DNA of 64,000 nucleotides from Isoetes taiwanensis (Eukaryota; Streptophyta; Lycopodiopsida; Isoetales; Isoetaceae). The position numbers were made by a program, and so were the translations under genes. The first letter of the stretch is position 1, and each line of letters opens with the position of its first letter. This document shows, in pieces, positions 1 to 10,618 of the stretch. The notes beneath the pieces were generated by a model. The model saw nothing but the letters and a program-made list of their open reading frames with translations, made no database searches and was not told the DNA's origin. The stretch is taken from contig JAJEKV010000071.1 in NCBI GenBank assembly GCA_021234155.1, positions 5,082,483 to 5,146,482 of the forward strand. The letters run 5' to 3'.

Positions 1-69
1 GTTTTTGGAAGTATTCAATGCAAATAAGTATTTGATAAGAAGGGTTTTTTAACCAAAAAGAAAGCTTTA

Positions 70-861
70 CTATGAGGGTGAGCATAGTGGAGAAGATGGA
101 TGAGCAATAAAGGGGTGTGATACTGGTTCCATAGTGTTTGGTAAATATGCCTGGGGATGCATAAACAGATATGCTTCAGTTGCTCTGAAGACCTGATGAG
201 TGACTAGCCTCACTCTGGACAGAACTTTCTCTTTTTGAGCAGGCTCTGATTTGAAAGGTTCATATTCTAGACTAACTCTTACATCTGTGCTGTATTCGTC
301 TGCACCTTCTTTCAGCTCACTTGTAACCTTGAAATGGTCATATTCTAAAGATGCAACTGTCATGATCCTCCTCTCTTCATCTACCCTTTCAATCCTTTCC
401 CTAACACTTGGAACAACTTCTGGCATGGCTGTAAATGAGAACCAGACATGGATTATATGTGGTAAAAACACTTCAACAGAACTAATAAGAAGTGTAAAAA
501 TGAGATTTTTCATCACAAGAACATTTCATTCAGTCTATAGTCAAACAAAATATTTGGCCCTGTTTAGTGAAACCAATTTCTTAAGCCCTAATTCAAAACA
601 AATTGAAGGAATCCCGAAAACAGAGCATAGAAAAGGCCGGATCTAAGAACATAAAGAAAGCCCAGAGGAAAGAAAAATACCGGGACCAAAAATGACGACT
701 CTGATGCTACCGACTTCCCCATTGCCTTTCTCGAATTCGATGCGCCGGATATAATCGGGAAGCATGCGAGGCAAAAGGTTGTGCATATCCTTAAGGGCGG
801 CCCAGAGATGATCTGGGCCGACATCGACCTGGATACTGCCTATGTGCACCGTTTCCACCAT
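70..861 (-). CDS. Bet v 1 / PR-10-like (START superfamily) protein, two exons
   Basis: Exon 1 is 681-861 and exon 2 is 70-428, separated by a 252-bp GT-AG intron. The split codon is phase 1 on both sides and joins as FGP-AMPEVVP, giving 179 residues. The first in-frame ATG is at 861; the frame upstream of it holds only a TTG. Exon 1 carries a Bet v 1-like start (GSIQVDV, LWAALKDM) and the glycine-rich loop region GNGEVGSIR. Exon 2 has ERIERVDEERR and the carboxy-terminal helix VFRATEAYLFMHPQAY. The single intron just after the glycine loop fits this family. Bet v 1/MLP proteins are small cytosolic proteins with a hydrophobic pocket that bind ligands such as hormones or secondary metabolites. 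The tail after the helix is about 20 residues longer than usual. The ligand cannot be inferred. Confidence 0.8.
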
Positions 862-2640
862 AGCCAAAAATGTGTGGAGCTCCAATTCTTCCGCCCAAAC
901 AAATATGAGCTATGGCCACCAAAAAGGCTTCTAGAAGCCGGCGTCTTTACGTGACGTGGCAACTTTTTTTGTTTACATGGTCGGCACACGCGATACAGCT
1001 GCAAAAATATACGTGACGTGTCAATTACACCTCACCATAGCCTTGAATTTACACTAACGAAATAATCGCCTTCTCCATAAGCTACGGTTTCTTGGATGTT
1101 AAAATTTTATATGTCTGTCATAAGCATTACCATGTTGACTTGGTGCAGCTTGACTTGTTGGAAGGCTTTGCAGGTTGTACTGATCCATTTGTATACCTAG
1201 AATATGGCTTGAATTCACTAATGAAATAAGCAATGAAATAAGCACATTCTAGATGAGCATCACTATGTTGACTTGCACACATTGACTCGCTGCAGGTCTA
1301 GGCAGATCCTAGCCCATGAGTTTGAAAATGAGCGAAATGCTTGCTCAGCATCCTATGTGAAACACCCCAACCATTGCTTGCATGCCAAATATGGAAATAG
1401 ACAGAATATGTACTAAAATGTCCTATGAATAGAAATTAAGCTTAGCCTCCAAGCCAAGAGCACTCTCTTAATTATAGAAAGCACACATGGTGCGTTGTTA
1501 AAAACTTGCCAAGGTCCAAAATATGCTTATCCCCTTAACAAACCAACCTATGTCCAACTTGGAGGCAAATCCCGGAGACCAATATACAAAGGTAACGACA
1601 ATGGCTGTTAGAGATGTGCAAAGTTGGGCCTTTTGGACAACTCTAGATCAACTTTTGGTTTCCTATGAAAAAATGTGCCACATGGATTAACTACTACGCA
1701 AAATGCATCTTACATGACAAGCATATATGCAACATCCCAAGTCATTCAACAAACATGTCTAGATTCCAACTATAAACGAGCCCCTCCACCCCAACCCCCT
1801 CCCCAAAAAAAAAAAAAACAAGGTCTTCGCAAGACGGAGGGTTGCCCTCCATGGCCGGAGGGTGAAGTGGCCGGACAATCAATTCAAAACCATAACCCCG
1901 AACATTTAGAAACAAAATCCTCTGTAGCCAACGAACTCCCTTTATCTTCCAAAATGCAGCTAAAGATTTAGCAACCTGTGAAATAAAGAACACACGAATT
2001 TCAGAACTATAAAATATACGGGGCTATTTGGGAAAATATTTAAAATTTAAGGGCATTTTGGGAGTTTTAAAAATACAAAGGGCTTTTTGGGAATTAAGTT
2101 AAGGAAGGAGCCCCCGAGAAATCGATTGCAACTTTGCATAAGGCAACACTTGTTAAACACATTATACTTCCAAGCAATCTTGTTTATTTCAAGAATCATG
2201 TGCATAATGAGACTAGAGAATGCCAAACTTTTAAAATGAGATATGGCGAGGAATGATAAGATTGGACGTTCCAAAACGTTTAAGCTAAGAATAAAACGAT
2301 AGCCAATATTGGCACACATTTAGCGGTTGTCGATTACTTTATCTTTGGTAATGATAGAGGTCCAATGCATTTTGCTTAGCTTAGGCATTCACGTTGTGAA
2401 TAATATATTCTTCAAGTACTATACTGGAATGTACACTTCCAAAATCTAAATCGGTTGTGATCACTCTAGAAGAGAAAAAGACATACAAAAATAAACTGCT
2501 ACTATAGGTCTAAAATACCACAGCATATCAGAATATCCAGCATATGCTTAGGATATGTTGAAAACCCACATGAGCAAGGGTTTGGCCCCCTAGGGGCAAC
2601 CCAAAAATTTTCGTAAGAAATCATTGAGCACATGAATAGG
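862..2640. other. Gene-poor AT-rich spacer
   Basis: No reading frame here resembles a known family. The stretch presumably includes the promoter of the Bet v 1 gene, which runs to the left. A short A-run lies near 1806-1819. The segment 2015-2100 has repeated GGGCxxTTTGGGA-like words that may be an old TIR element end, but no paired terminus was found. Confidence 0.4.
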
Positions 2641-2643
2641 TTT

Positions 2644-2690
2644 AGAATAGAATAGAATAGAATAGAATAGATTAGATTAGAATAGAATAG
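2644..2690. repeat. (AATAG)n microsatellite, possible orphan LINE tail
   Basis: An imperfect AATAG pentamer run. On the minus strand it reads TATTC-type repeats, the same unit that ends two LINEs in this window. No LINE body was recognised next to it. Confidence 0.7.
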
Positions 2691-3394
2691 TGCTTTTAGC
2701 ATATGATGATATATTTTTAATTATCCGAATAAAGATATTAATAACAAGGTTTGGATGGACTTTCATACAGAGCTATGTATGGATTACCAATGGGGCATAG
2801 AAAGGGATTCAATGTCGTTCAAAATAATTTGTCTGATCTAGATATATATGTGAACAATGACAGAGACAGGGGTTGGACCAGGGACAGAGAAGGTGAAGGA
2901 TCTTGACATAAATAAAGTCAAAGAAATGCAAGAGTCTTTCTTCTGGCGGCATGTATCTATGATGGCTTAGAAGATGCGGGGCAGTATTACATTGCTTCGA
3001 AGGCTTCAGTTTATGGCATTCATTGTTTTTGTAATTAAGGAAGCATGCTCTAATTTTGAATTGGCCATCATAAATCGCCGTCTAAACCACTTAAGCGCAC
3101 ACTAGAGCAAGGTCAATGGAGACTTTACATTTTACAATATATGGACTTATAACTCTTGGTAGTTACTTTCTTAGAATTTATGTTGAGATAATTCCTAAGC
3201 TGTTGTAAATCTAAGTTGAAAGAACGTTGGAGCTAAAGTCCCCAGTATAGACCTTGATTTGAATGAATGGCTAAATGTGAGGGAAGCAATTGACATCTAT
3301 GTTATAGGGTGAGTTTGATTTGACATTACATTGACGAGAGTTTGGCGTTAAGCTCATAGCAATTTTGAACTTGGCCTTTCAGTTTTTTAAGATT

Positions 3395-3724
3395 TCAGTC
3401 TTTTAAGTGCTGATAATGTCCTTGGTCTAGCAGATGGTCCCCCCAGCCAAATGAGAAGGTTTGCGTTTTAAACCCTAGATGGTGATTTTGTTTGGAGTAA
3501 AGTGCCCCAGGATGAAATTGATCAACTTGAAGATAAAGTTGGCAAATGCAAAGAGAGACTAAAGAGAGACTGTTGGCCTCATTGGCAAAAGCTTTAGATT
3601 TTCCTAAAGAGAGATTGTTGGCCTCATTGGCAAAAGCTTTAGATTGTGCCAACAATCTTGTAAAATAAACTATGGATAATTGTGCATCAATATCTTCCAC
3701 TTTTGCAGGTTCCCTCTCTTCCAT
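3395..3724. repeat. Short local duplication in spacer
   Basis: Around 3545-3645 a roughly 50-bp segment (core TTGGCAAAAGCTTTAG) is present twice in tandem. The minus-strand frame across it has no recognisable domain and lies just downstream of the IBR3-like exons, so it may be their decayed continuation. Confidence 0.35.
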
Positions 3725-3750
3725 GGTTCTAATTATGGGTTCACAAAAAT

Positions 3751-4930
3751 CAGATCCAAATGCACTTCATCTGGCCCATCTGCAAGACGCGAGGTCCTAG
3801 ATGTCGCCCATAAATGAGCAAGTTCAAAATCAGAATGTACTCCGGCAGCTCCGTGCACTTGGATAGCCGCATCCAACACTCTGAGAGCTACGCAAGGGGC
3901 AACTACCTGGGTAAAAGCATGTTAAGGTGTCCCTTAAAAAGTATTATTTAGTGACTAAAAAAGTACCTAAAAAGGTACCCAGGACTGGGTACTGGGTACC
4001 TATGTAATATGTCAATAAAAGGTACATTTTAGAGCTTTTATATATATTTTGGTCTTTGATAGCATTATATTTATCCTAACTTTGAATATTAATACGTCCT
4101 TGACTTTTATTTTGAACTTTTGTACTAGTTTTAATGAAAAGAAAAATGAGAAAGTACCCAGTTCTAAAGTACCTAGTGTATGTACTTTTGCAGGTTCCAA
4201 AAGTGGTACACCTTAACATGCTTCTACCCACCTGCAATTAACAAGAAAAAGTATTATCATATATTTATTCTAGTTAAATTTACCTATTTGATGAGTGTTG
4301 ACATAAATATTACCTTTGCCATAGCCAGAGATCCTCTTGCAACTTTTGCACCATGGAGATCCAACTCATGAGCCGCATTTAGAACCAATAGCCTTGCTTG
4401 AGTGATATCCAGACGACACTGCGGCTTAACAGAACACCCACTTTAGCTAGCTCTATGAAACTTAGAAACTTATCACTACTAACATCTAAAATATAACCTG
4501 TGCAAGTGCTGAACTGAAGGCACCCTGTTGGAAAATATACTTCCCAAATGCCTTCCTTGAAAGTGCCGTTTCTACCATCAACTCAATTGCCCGCTCTGCA
4601 GATCCAACGAGTCTCATGCAGTGGTGCAACCACCCAGGTCCTAGCCTCCCCTGTTTTGTGCCAATTTAGCATGGTCCACGAATACTAACATTATCTTCAG
4701 AACTTCACTTGCCTGTGATATTTCAAAACCACGTCCTTCTTCCCAGATTATGTTGAGTGCAGGCATACGAACATTTTCAAATACTATTTCTGCGTATCCA
4801 TGTGATGCATCATCAAAACCATACACTGTTAAAGGGCAGATTATTTTGACCCCTTGTATTTTTATGTCCACTAGGATCATTGACTGTTGTCTGTGCGCAG
4901 GTGCCCCTATCATGATCACACCGGATTATC
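3751..4930 (-). pseudogene. IBR3-like: IBR3/ACAD10-like acyl-CoA dehydrogenase, 3' exons only
   Basis: Four exons keep one frame: about 4713-4930, 4498-4650, 4314-4418 and 3751-3906. They encode RQQSMILVDIK, PLTVYGFDDASHGYAE and EGRGFEISQ; then [16 protein letters not shown] and AFGKYI; then RLLVLNAAHELDLHGAKVARG; then LDAAIQVHGAAGV and ADGPDEVHL. These are the carboxy-terminal blocks of the plant IBR3 acyl-CoA dehydrogenase domain, a peroxisomal enzyme linked to indole-butyric acid conversion. Introns are canonical except the first, which is GC-AG (CAG|GCAAGT) and only 62 bp. The amino-terminal kinase-like half and the first part of the dehydrogenase domain are missing. The sequence passes into LINE DNA at about 5107. 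No SKL-type end is present; the frame ends soon after HL. It is a truncated remnant. Confidence 0.75.
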
Positions 4931-5114
4931 TTTGAAACTGATGCCGCATATAAAGGAATAGATTTGTGAAACGCACAAAAATCATAAGAATTTCTTGCAA
5001 CAGATAAGTAATCAAGGAATATTAAGTAATGTGGCCATGACTTAGCAATATGCAAAGTTCAAACATGCTAAGGTTTTGTTTAAATCCAGATACCTGAAGC
5101 TCCTTTTTGAGAAG

Positions 5115-5384
5115 TTACCTTCGCGCCGAGGGATGTGAGAAAAAGTCTATTTTTTTTAACCCTTTCCAAGCAATGCATATACCCCCCTTGGTACCATCTG
5201 CTGGGGCCCATATAGAATCCCCATTTGGAAAAATCCAATTACCTAGATTTGATGCTTCAAAGGATGGGAGCCTGTGTTCTTGTAGGAGGATTATATCTGC
5301 CTTGATCTCCCTAATGGCAATTAGAGCCCTCTTTCTTTTCAAAGGACCCTTAATACCTCTCATATTCCAAGAAACAATCTTCAT
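5115..5384 (-). pseudogene. LINE ORF2 endonuclease, amino-terminal fragment
   Basis: The frame begins MKIVSWNMRGIKGPLKR and continues with IREIKADIILLQEHRLP, the first blocks of an apurinic-like (APE) endonuclease, including the N of SWNMRG and the catalytic E of QEHR. It is cut after about 89 codons, before the GDFN and SDH motifs. Confidence 0.85.
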
Positions 5385-5930
5385 TGGGATTTGGAGCTCC
5401 TAGTGACAGGCCCATGCTCCCTAGGAGTGTAGACGTTTTTCTTCCTTTTTGTAGTATGTGGGAGAGGGGTGACACACGACTGATCATTGAGTTCTTTAGG
5501 GTCCTCATCAACATCTTCCTCATCATCCCAGAATTTTCCAGCCAATTGAGATGAGGGATCCCTCAGTTCCTTTAACTGGGCAGCTGGTGTCTTGAAGACT
5601 TCAGATTCTACATCTCTCTCTGCAAGAGAACTTGTAGATTTCCTGATCTGTTCACAGAAAGTTCCCTGGCCAACTGGAGTAACAGGTTGACCAGTTGGGC
5701 TTATAGGTCTACTACTATGAGGGGAGTCAGTTACCTGGTTGTTTGGAGTTACAGACCTTTGATTACTTTCAGTTCCTTGGTTCTTTGGGTCAGCTTTTTG
5801 AAAATCTTGTCCAGAAGGGCTTATAGGTCTCCTGACCTGTTCACAAGAAGTTCCCTGGCCAACTGACTCCAACTGACCAGCTGGACTTATAGGTCTACTT
5901 TTGTGAACAAATTCAGTTTCCTGGTGCCAA
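5381..5930 (-). pseudogene. LINE ORF1 carboxy-terminal part with RPISPxGQ repeats
   Basis: In a different frame from the zinc-knuckle part (shift near 5925-5935), this stretch repeats RPISPxGQ three times and VGQGTxCEQ twice, then turns acidic (DDEEDVDEDP). It ends with a stop that overlaps the ORF2 start as ATGA at 5381-5384. I read it as the tail of ORF1; the repeats look like internal coding duplications. Confidence 0.65.
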
Positions 5931-7266
5931 AGGCTCCCTAATCACGAGGGCTGCAGAACTGATGTCACCCATGACTTCCTTGCCTTTAGCTGTCGGATTA
6001 TTTAAGACCTTTACCTTGAAAGAGTCCTCCCTGAACTGCACTTTTTTCTTCCACTCCGTCTTCAATTTCTTTTCATTACTTTTTCCAGATTCTATTTTTG
6101 CTTTTTCTTTCTCCTTCTCTTCTCTGATTCTTTGCCTTCTCCTTCTTCTTTTTTCACTGCCATTTTTATTTTGTCTCTCCATTCTTCCCTTATTTGGAGT
6201 GATCCAAGTTTCTTCCTTCTGTTTCTCAGCATCCGGTTCTTTGAGTAAGATCTTGACTTCCTGGGCCCCCTTGCACACCCTCCCTCCATGCAATCTTAGC
6301 CCACAGGCCGAGCATGGCTGGGGCAATCCTTGCCATGCAAGTTTCAGTGTTTTGGGATTACCAAAGTAATCCACAAAGTTTATAGCATCCGGGATCGGTT
6401 TAAGGAGATCAATCTGTGCCCAAACCTTTGGGGCCTTATCCTGAGCAATTTCCCAGCTTATAATATTCCCTGTTTCCTGGAAGAGAGTTAACAGGGACTG
6501 TTCGTTCCAATACATGGGGTTTAGTCCCTGTAGGGAAGTCCAGACCGGGTGAAAGAGTTCCGAAAAGTTTTGTGGATCGAAGGATGGGGACCATTTTTGG
6601 AAAAAAAACTGAGTGTTGGCTTTGGATATGGTTCCCTGTTTTAGGAGAAGAGTGGCTGTTTGACTGTTTCCACACTCAATCATAAAAAATGGGAAATCTA
6701 TCCAATATATGCTATTGATAGCGACCCCCTGTTCCATCCTCTCAATTTCCCCTTTAATATACTGTAATCTGACCCCTTCATGACGAATGCATCCTATCAA
6801 CCCGCGAGTCTTAAGAAATTTTAATTTATTTTCAACTGCTGCATTCCTAAGTGGCTTACCAACAAAAGCCGACTCCTTTTCTGTCAGCAGCTCCTTTCGC
6901 ACATCTTCCTGCACCTGATTTGCATATTCCAAGATCTGGTTCACCGCTTCCTTCTGCCTTTGAAGTGTTAGGCCCCGGACGACCTTTGGTATTCACCATG
7001 TCTATGGAGGTAAGGAAGTCTCCGAAAGCGACAAAGTTTTGCACCTTCTCTCCCTTCTCAAAGGCGGCCAAACAACTAGTGATTTCTTTGATTTGATCAA
7101 GTCCTTTTTCGCTCAGGGTACGGATTAAATCCAGTAGCTCTCCAGAATCTCGCTTTCCAATATTCCTGTCAATATCCCCATCTTTCCCTACTGTTCCTTT
7201 TTCCTTTGAGTCTGCCCTATTTTGCACATTTCCCAAAGGTCCGTCCCATTTTGCATATTCGGACAT
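5913..7266 (-). pseudogene. LINE ORF1 (gag-like, DUF4283 type with zinc knuckle), frameshifted
   Basis: The frame opens with ATG at 7266 (MSEYAKWDGPL) and shifts near 6950-6970 into the frame ending at 5913. The central part has WIDFPFFMIECGN, SPSFDPQNFSELFHPVW and WAQIDLL, typical of plant LINE ORF1 (DUF4283). A CCHC zinc knuckle follows: C-x2-C-x4-H-x4-C in CSACGLRLHGGRVC. The end is a strongly basic Lys/Arg/Glu-rich segment. The protein would bind the LINE RNA and chaperone it. At least two frameshifts make it non-functional. Confidence 0.8.
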
Positions 7267-7351
7267 TCTTACCCCTGTTTCTGATTTGAAAACCTAATTT
7301 TTTTATCCTTTTTTCCAATCTTTCTTCTAGTTACCACCCTACCAATCACAA

Positions 7352-7627
7352 CTAATTGTAAACCCTGACTACTATCTTACTGTCTACCCAAGAACAGTGC
7401 ACATGAAAGATACCAGCAGCACTAGCGTTTCTGTCACCTACAAACTCCCCCAACCAAGATTCTAGAAGTGCTACCTCAGATTGAGGAACTGTTGAGAAAA
7501 TTGAAGTAAACAATTCCTCGGGGAAGAATCGGTTATACATCAGGCTTTCCCATAGCTGAGCACTTCCTCCCTCTAACCATCCACAAGAAAATCTCTCTCC
7601 CTGGATCAGAATGGTGAAGTGCTTCAT
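7352..7627 (-). CDS. Small frame at LINE 5' end, function unknown
   Basis: A 91-codon frame beginning with a true ATG (MKHFTILIQGERF) lies just upstream of ORF1 of the truncated LINE. It may be the original amino-terminal part of ORF1 or a 5' leader frame. I recognise no domain. Upstream (7630-7700) the sequence becomes GC-rich. Confidence 0.35.
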   Translation of the reverse strand: MKHFTILIQGERFSCGWLEGGSAQLWESLMYNRFFPEELFTSIFSTVPQSEVALLESWLGEFVGDRNASAAGIFHVHCSWVDSKIVVRVYN

Positions 7628-7830
7628 GGTTTAGGGTAGAGAAGGCGTTGTTCTCCCGCCTGCGCTCCCGCCATCCTCAATCCACCTCTGCATTTGTATC
7701 TGGTTTTTGGCTTGGTGTTTCAATAAAGTTTGTCGTTCTTCAAAAAAAAGAAAAAGAGCTTCATTTGTTTTATTAGAGCATTCATTGCCTTCAAAGGAAG
7801 CTTTTCTTTTATATACGCCATTAAGCATTC

Positions 7831-8700
7831 ATTATGCTTCATTCATGTGGGCTATGTGTATATGGTAATATTGAAATGATATAGCTCAGGTTTTTGATTA
7901 GAAAAAGGAAGGAATTGCAATGGCCACTCCTCAAAAACTATAGAAACATACAACACAGAGGTTTGTTATTGCTTTCCAAATTTTATCTGTAAATATATAT
8001 TTCTCTTTATTCCGACCAATTGATTTTTGCAAAATGCAGGGACTAAACATGCTGTTGGATGAATCTAAAGGCATTCTATCAAACGGTCTGCCAGAGATGA
8101 TATTTTTCAACTAAGAAATATCTCAAGTGCACATTTCAAAGGACTTGTGCAGTGATTACCAAGATAAGTTGTGTACGAACCTACAAGAAGATAGATAGGT
8201 TATTGCTTTCCAATCACCGCGTTGCTTAGAGGATTACCACAACTTAGAGGATTACCATAGTATGTCACTTTGATAATAATTATGATGGGGAAAGACCTTT
8301 GAATTGGTATGTGTGCATATGTGGTTGAGCTGTCAAATTAAAATTGCATATTTGGAGCTGATAAGAGTTTCCAGAATCTGCCATATTTGTAGCCATAATA
8401 TTCTACAATCCTCTTCTTGTCTTTGCTATAAGAGGTCTAGACTGACAAGAGACAAACAATCATTGGATCTCTTTTTTGCCTCATGAAGAACGGAGCACGG
8501 TCCAAAGCTCCTGTCATCTCTCTAACATTGTCATATATTTTGTCCAGATGTCTCACTCTCCCCAATGGACTAAAGAAGAAATGTTCCTTGCTTTTCTCTC
8601 TGCTTGAAAGTGTCACGCCTAAATTGGGGCTCTTCTCTAACATTCTATTCTATTCTCACAGTTCCTCCTACTCTATTAGTTTAAGCTTAAATCCTTTCCT
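7831..8700. other. Gene-free spacer between two LINEs
   Basis: AT-rich sequence with no supported gene. At 8640-8657 there is a short ATTCT run in opposite sense to the following AATAG array. Confidence 0.4.
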
Positions 8701-8769
8701 AATAGAATAGAATAGAATAGAATAGAATAGAATAGAATAGAATAGAATAGAATAGAATAGAATAGAATA
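8701..8769 (-). repeat. (TATTC)n tail of the minus-strand LINE
   Basis: About fourteen uninterrupted AATAG units on the plus strand, TATTC on the minus strand. It lies at the 3' end of the LINE that follows to the right and takes the place of a poly(A) tail. Confidence 0.85.
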
Positions 8770-9119
8770 CATTATTGTCCCTTGTGCCCTGAGGCCCCTG
8801 GACTTATGTAGCATGGGCGAGCTCCCTGATGGGTTCTACTAGCACATCATGCTGGTTTCTATTGTAGCCTTTTCTGAAGGCTCCACTTTTTTCTATTAAT
8901 ACCGGCACCCCGCTTTGGATCGGCTTCAAGGCCGTTAATGCAGTCGTCGTTATCAATCGACTTTTTTGAGCATTTTTAGGCGGTATAGTTAAGCCTCCGG
9001 GCAGCTCATAACAGAAGCCCTTTTTCTTTATGTACTTCCTGATGTCTTGTCGTCATCTCCCGTATTGCGTCTGCCAGATCTCTCATTGTTTCTGTCCTTG
9101 CCATCATGGTGTGTACGGA
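8770..9119 (-). other. 3' UTR of the minus-strand LINE
   Basis: Untranslated sequence between ORF2 and the (TATTC)n tail. It holds a perfect 6-bp stem AGCCTT/AAGGCT around a 5-base loop (near 8862-8880), a possible RT recognition hairpin. Confidence 0.5.
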
Positions 9120-9665
9120 CTAGCCCCATCTTATGTTTCTGTATTTGTTCCTGATGTCTTCATATATTGGGCACTCATTTAGCATGTGATTCTCGTCTTC
9201 CACTTCCCCTCTGTCACAGATTCTGCATATCCGGTCATCTTTCTCTACTCTCCTCCATCTGTCCTTCTCAATTCTTAGGTCATGGCTCCCCATCCTAAAT
9301 CTTGCTAGGATATCCCTCCTGGCTTTTCCTAGTAGATTATCCTGATACATCTGCTGCCCTATCCTCTGTTCTGGGTTGAAGACTGTCATAAGCCAAATTG
9401 TCTTGGGCCCTGTGTGTTTTTGCAGCCATGCTTGCATAGCCTTGTTTGCCCATTCCTCATTCCATTCTCCTTCGTTTATCAGGTCGCTCAAATTCATCCC
9501 CATTTCTTTGGTCCACATTGCTACATCCCTAAACCATCCGTTGCTCGCGATAATGTGTGCTTTTGCTGACTCGCTGATCGCGATATTCGCTAATTTATTC
9601 GGTTTCCCACCTGCATTATTTCTTATGAGATATCTGATAGTCTTTTCCCATGCCCTTACCTCCAT
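9120..9665 (-). pseudogene. LINE ORF2 carboxy-terminal domain with CCHC-like finger
   Basis: The frame ends with RFRMGSHDLRIEKDRWRRV and then C-x2-C-x9-H-x4-C in CRICDRGEVEDENHMLNEC, followed by PIYEDIRNKYR. This finger closes ORF2 in many LINEs and may help nucleic-acid binding. The plus-strand LINE at 54.4 kb has the equivalent GAIEDESHAL block. Confidence 0.8.
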
Positions 9666-9767
9666 TGGTTTTTGCCCCGTCTCATATACTATAGTTGTTT
9701 GTGGTGTATTTGTTCTCAGCTTGAATTCCTATTTATGCCATTGCCTGAGGATTCCTTCCTGTTTTTC

Positions 9768-10105
9768 CTATTTTCTTTCTGTTAGCCCCGGTCCCCAAGC
9801 CTCAGCCCCGTATAGTTGTGTGGTCGCGACCACTGCACTGAAAAGATAGCATTTGATTTCCCAGTCTATTATTCTGCTTTTATTGCAGAAATTTTTCATA
9901 TTATAGTAAATCCCAATGGCTGTTTGGAACCTTGTATCTGCCCCTTTAGCCCATTTACCTGTACCGTGTGTGTCGTATCCCAGATATCTGTACTCTGTTG
10001 ATTCTTCTAGATCTGTTCCCAAATACCTGAACGGTTTGTGTCTATTCCTGTGGCCGAAAAAGACTATTTTGGTTTTCGCAAGATTAACTGTCAACCACAA
10101 TCTTT
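9768..10105 (-). pseudogene. LINE RT thumb region
   Basis: The frame contains LTVNLAKTKIVFFG (motif D) followed by TEYRYLGYDTHGTGKW and YGAEAWGPGLT, the usual post-palm blocks. A shift separates it from the palm and from the carboxy-terminal domain. Confidence 0.85.
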
Positions 10106-10387
10106 TTATTTGAAGATTTCAGCCAGTTCAATTAACCTATGCATTCCTTTGTTTTTTGTGGCCATCATGCTTAGGTCATCGGCATATAACATGATGGGTA
10201 CTTTGGTTTCCCCTAGCGTAGGAGCGTCCCTGTCCCCTTGCTGTTCTGCTATGAAATCTTGTAATGCATATATGTATATTCCGAACAGTGTCGGGGATAA
10301 CGGGCATCCCTGCTTGACTCCCGTGTCGCAATCTATTGCTTTTTCTTCTTCTTCCATTTTTGCATACACACTACCCGGGGGATTCAC
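10106..10387 (-). pseudogene. LINE RT catalytic palm (YADD)
   Basis: After the MITE the frame resumes with GSVYAKM, TGVKQGCPLSPTLFGIYI (motif B) and IMLYADDLSMMA (motif C, the paired catalytic Asp). The active site itself is intact. Confidence 0.9.
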
Positions 10388-10618
10388 CTATATACAATAT
10401 GGACATGCCATCTGCGTTACTAGGGTAGCAAGAAAACCCATAGTATACGGTCCAAAAGAACTAGAAAAATACCCATATCGAAAATATACAGGCTTAAAAT
10501 ATTGCAAAATGTGATTAAAAACCGCCCCTTTCCATATATTTTCGTACGAAAGCTCTCCAAAAATAACCCATTTCTTATAACTCAGATGGTTCATACGGGA
10601 TTTCAAGGTGAACCCCCC
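10377..10618. mobile_element. Small TIR element (MITE) inside LINE RT
   Basis: A 242-bp segment interrupts the RT frame. Its ends are inverted: GGGGGATTCACCT at 10377-10389 and, reverse-complemented, GGGGGGTTCACCT at 10606-10618. Coding similarity to RT resumes on both sides. No clear target duplication is visible, so the superfamily is unassigned. Confidence 0.65.

Larger units (their letters stand above)
5107..7830 (-). mobile_element. L1-type LINE, 5' half (ORF1 plus start of ORF2), 3'-truncated
   Basis: Minus-strand order: presumed 5' region near 7830-7630, a small frame at 7352-7627, ORF1 (7266 to 5381 with frameshifts), and the first 90 codons of the ORF2 endonuclease (5384-5115). The sequence then stops abruptly against the IBR3-like exons. 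Reverse transcriptase, 3' UTR and tail are absent. LINEs are normally truncated at the 5' end, so loss of the 3' half implies a later deletion or an unusual integration. Confidence 0.75.

Noticed and set aside
1805-1820. Poly(A) run as a retroposon tail
   Set aside because: No retroposed body or target duplication is visible on either side.
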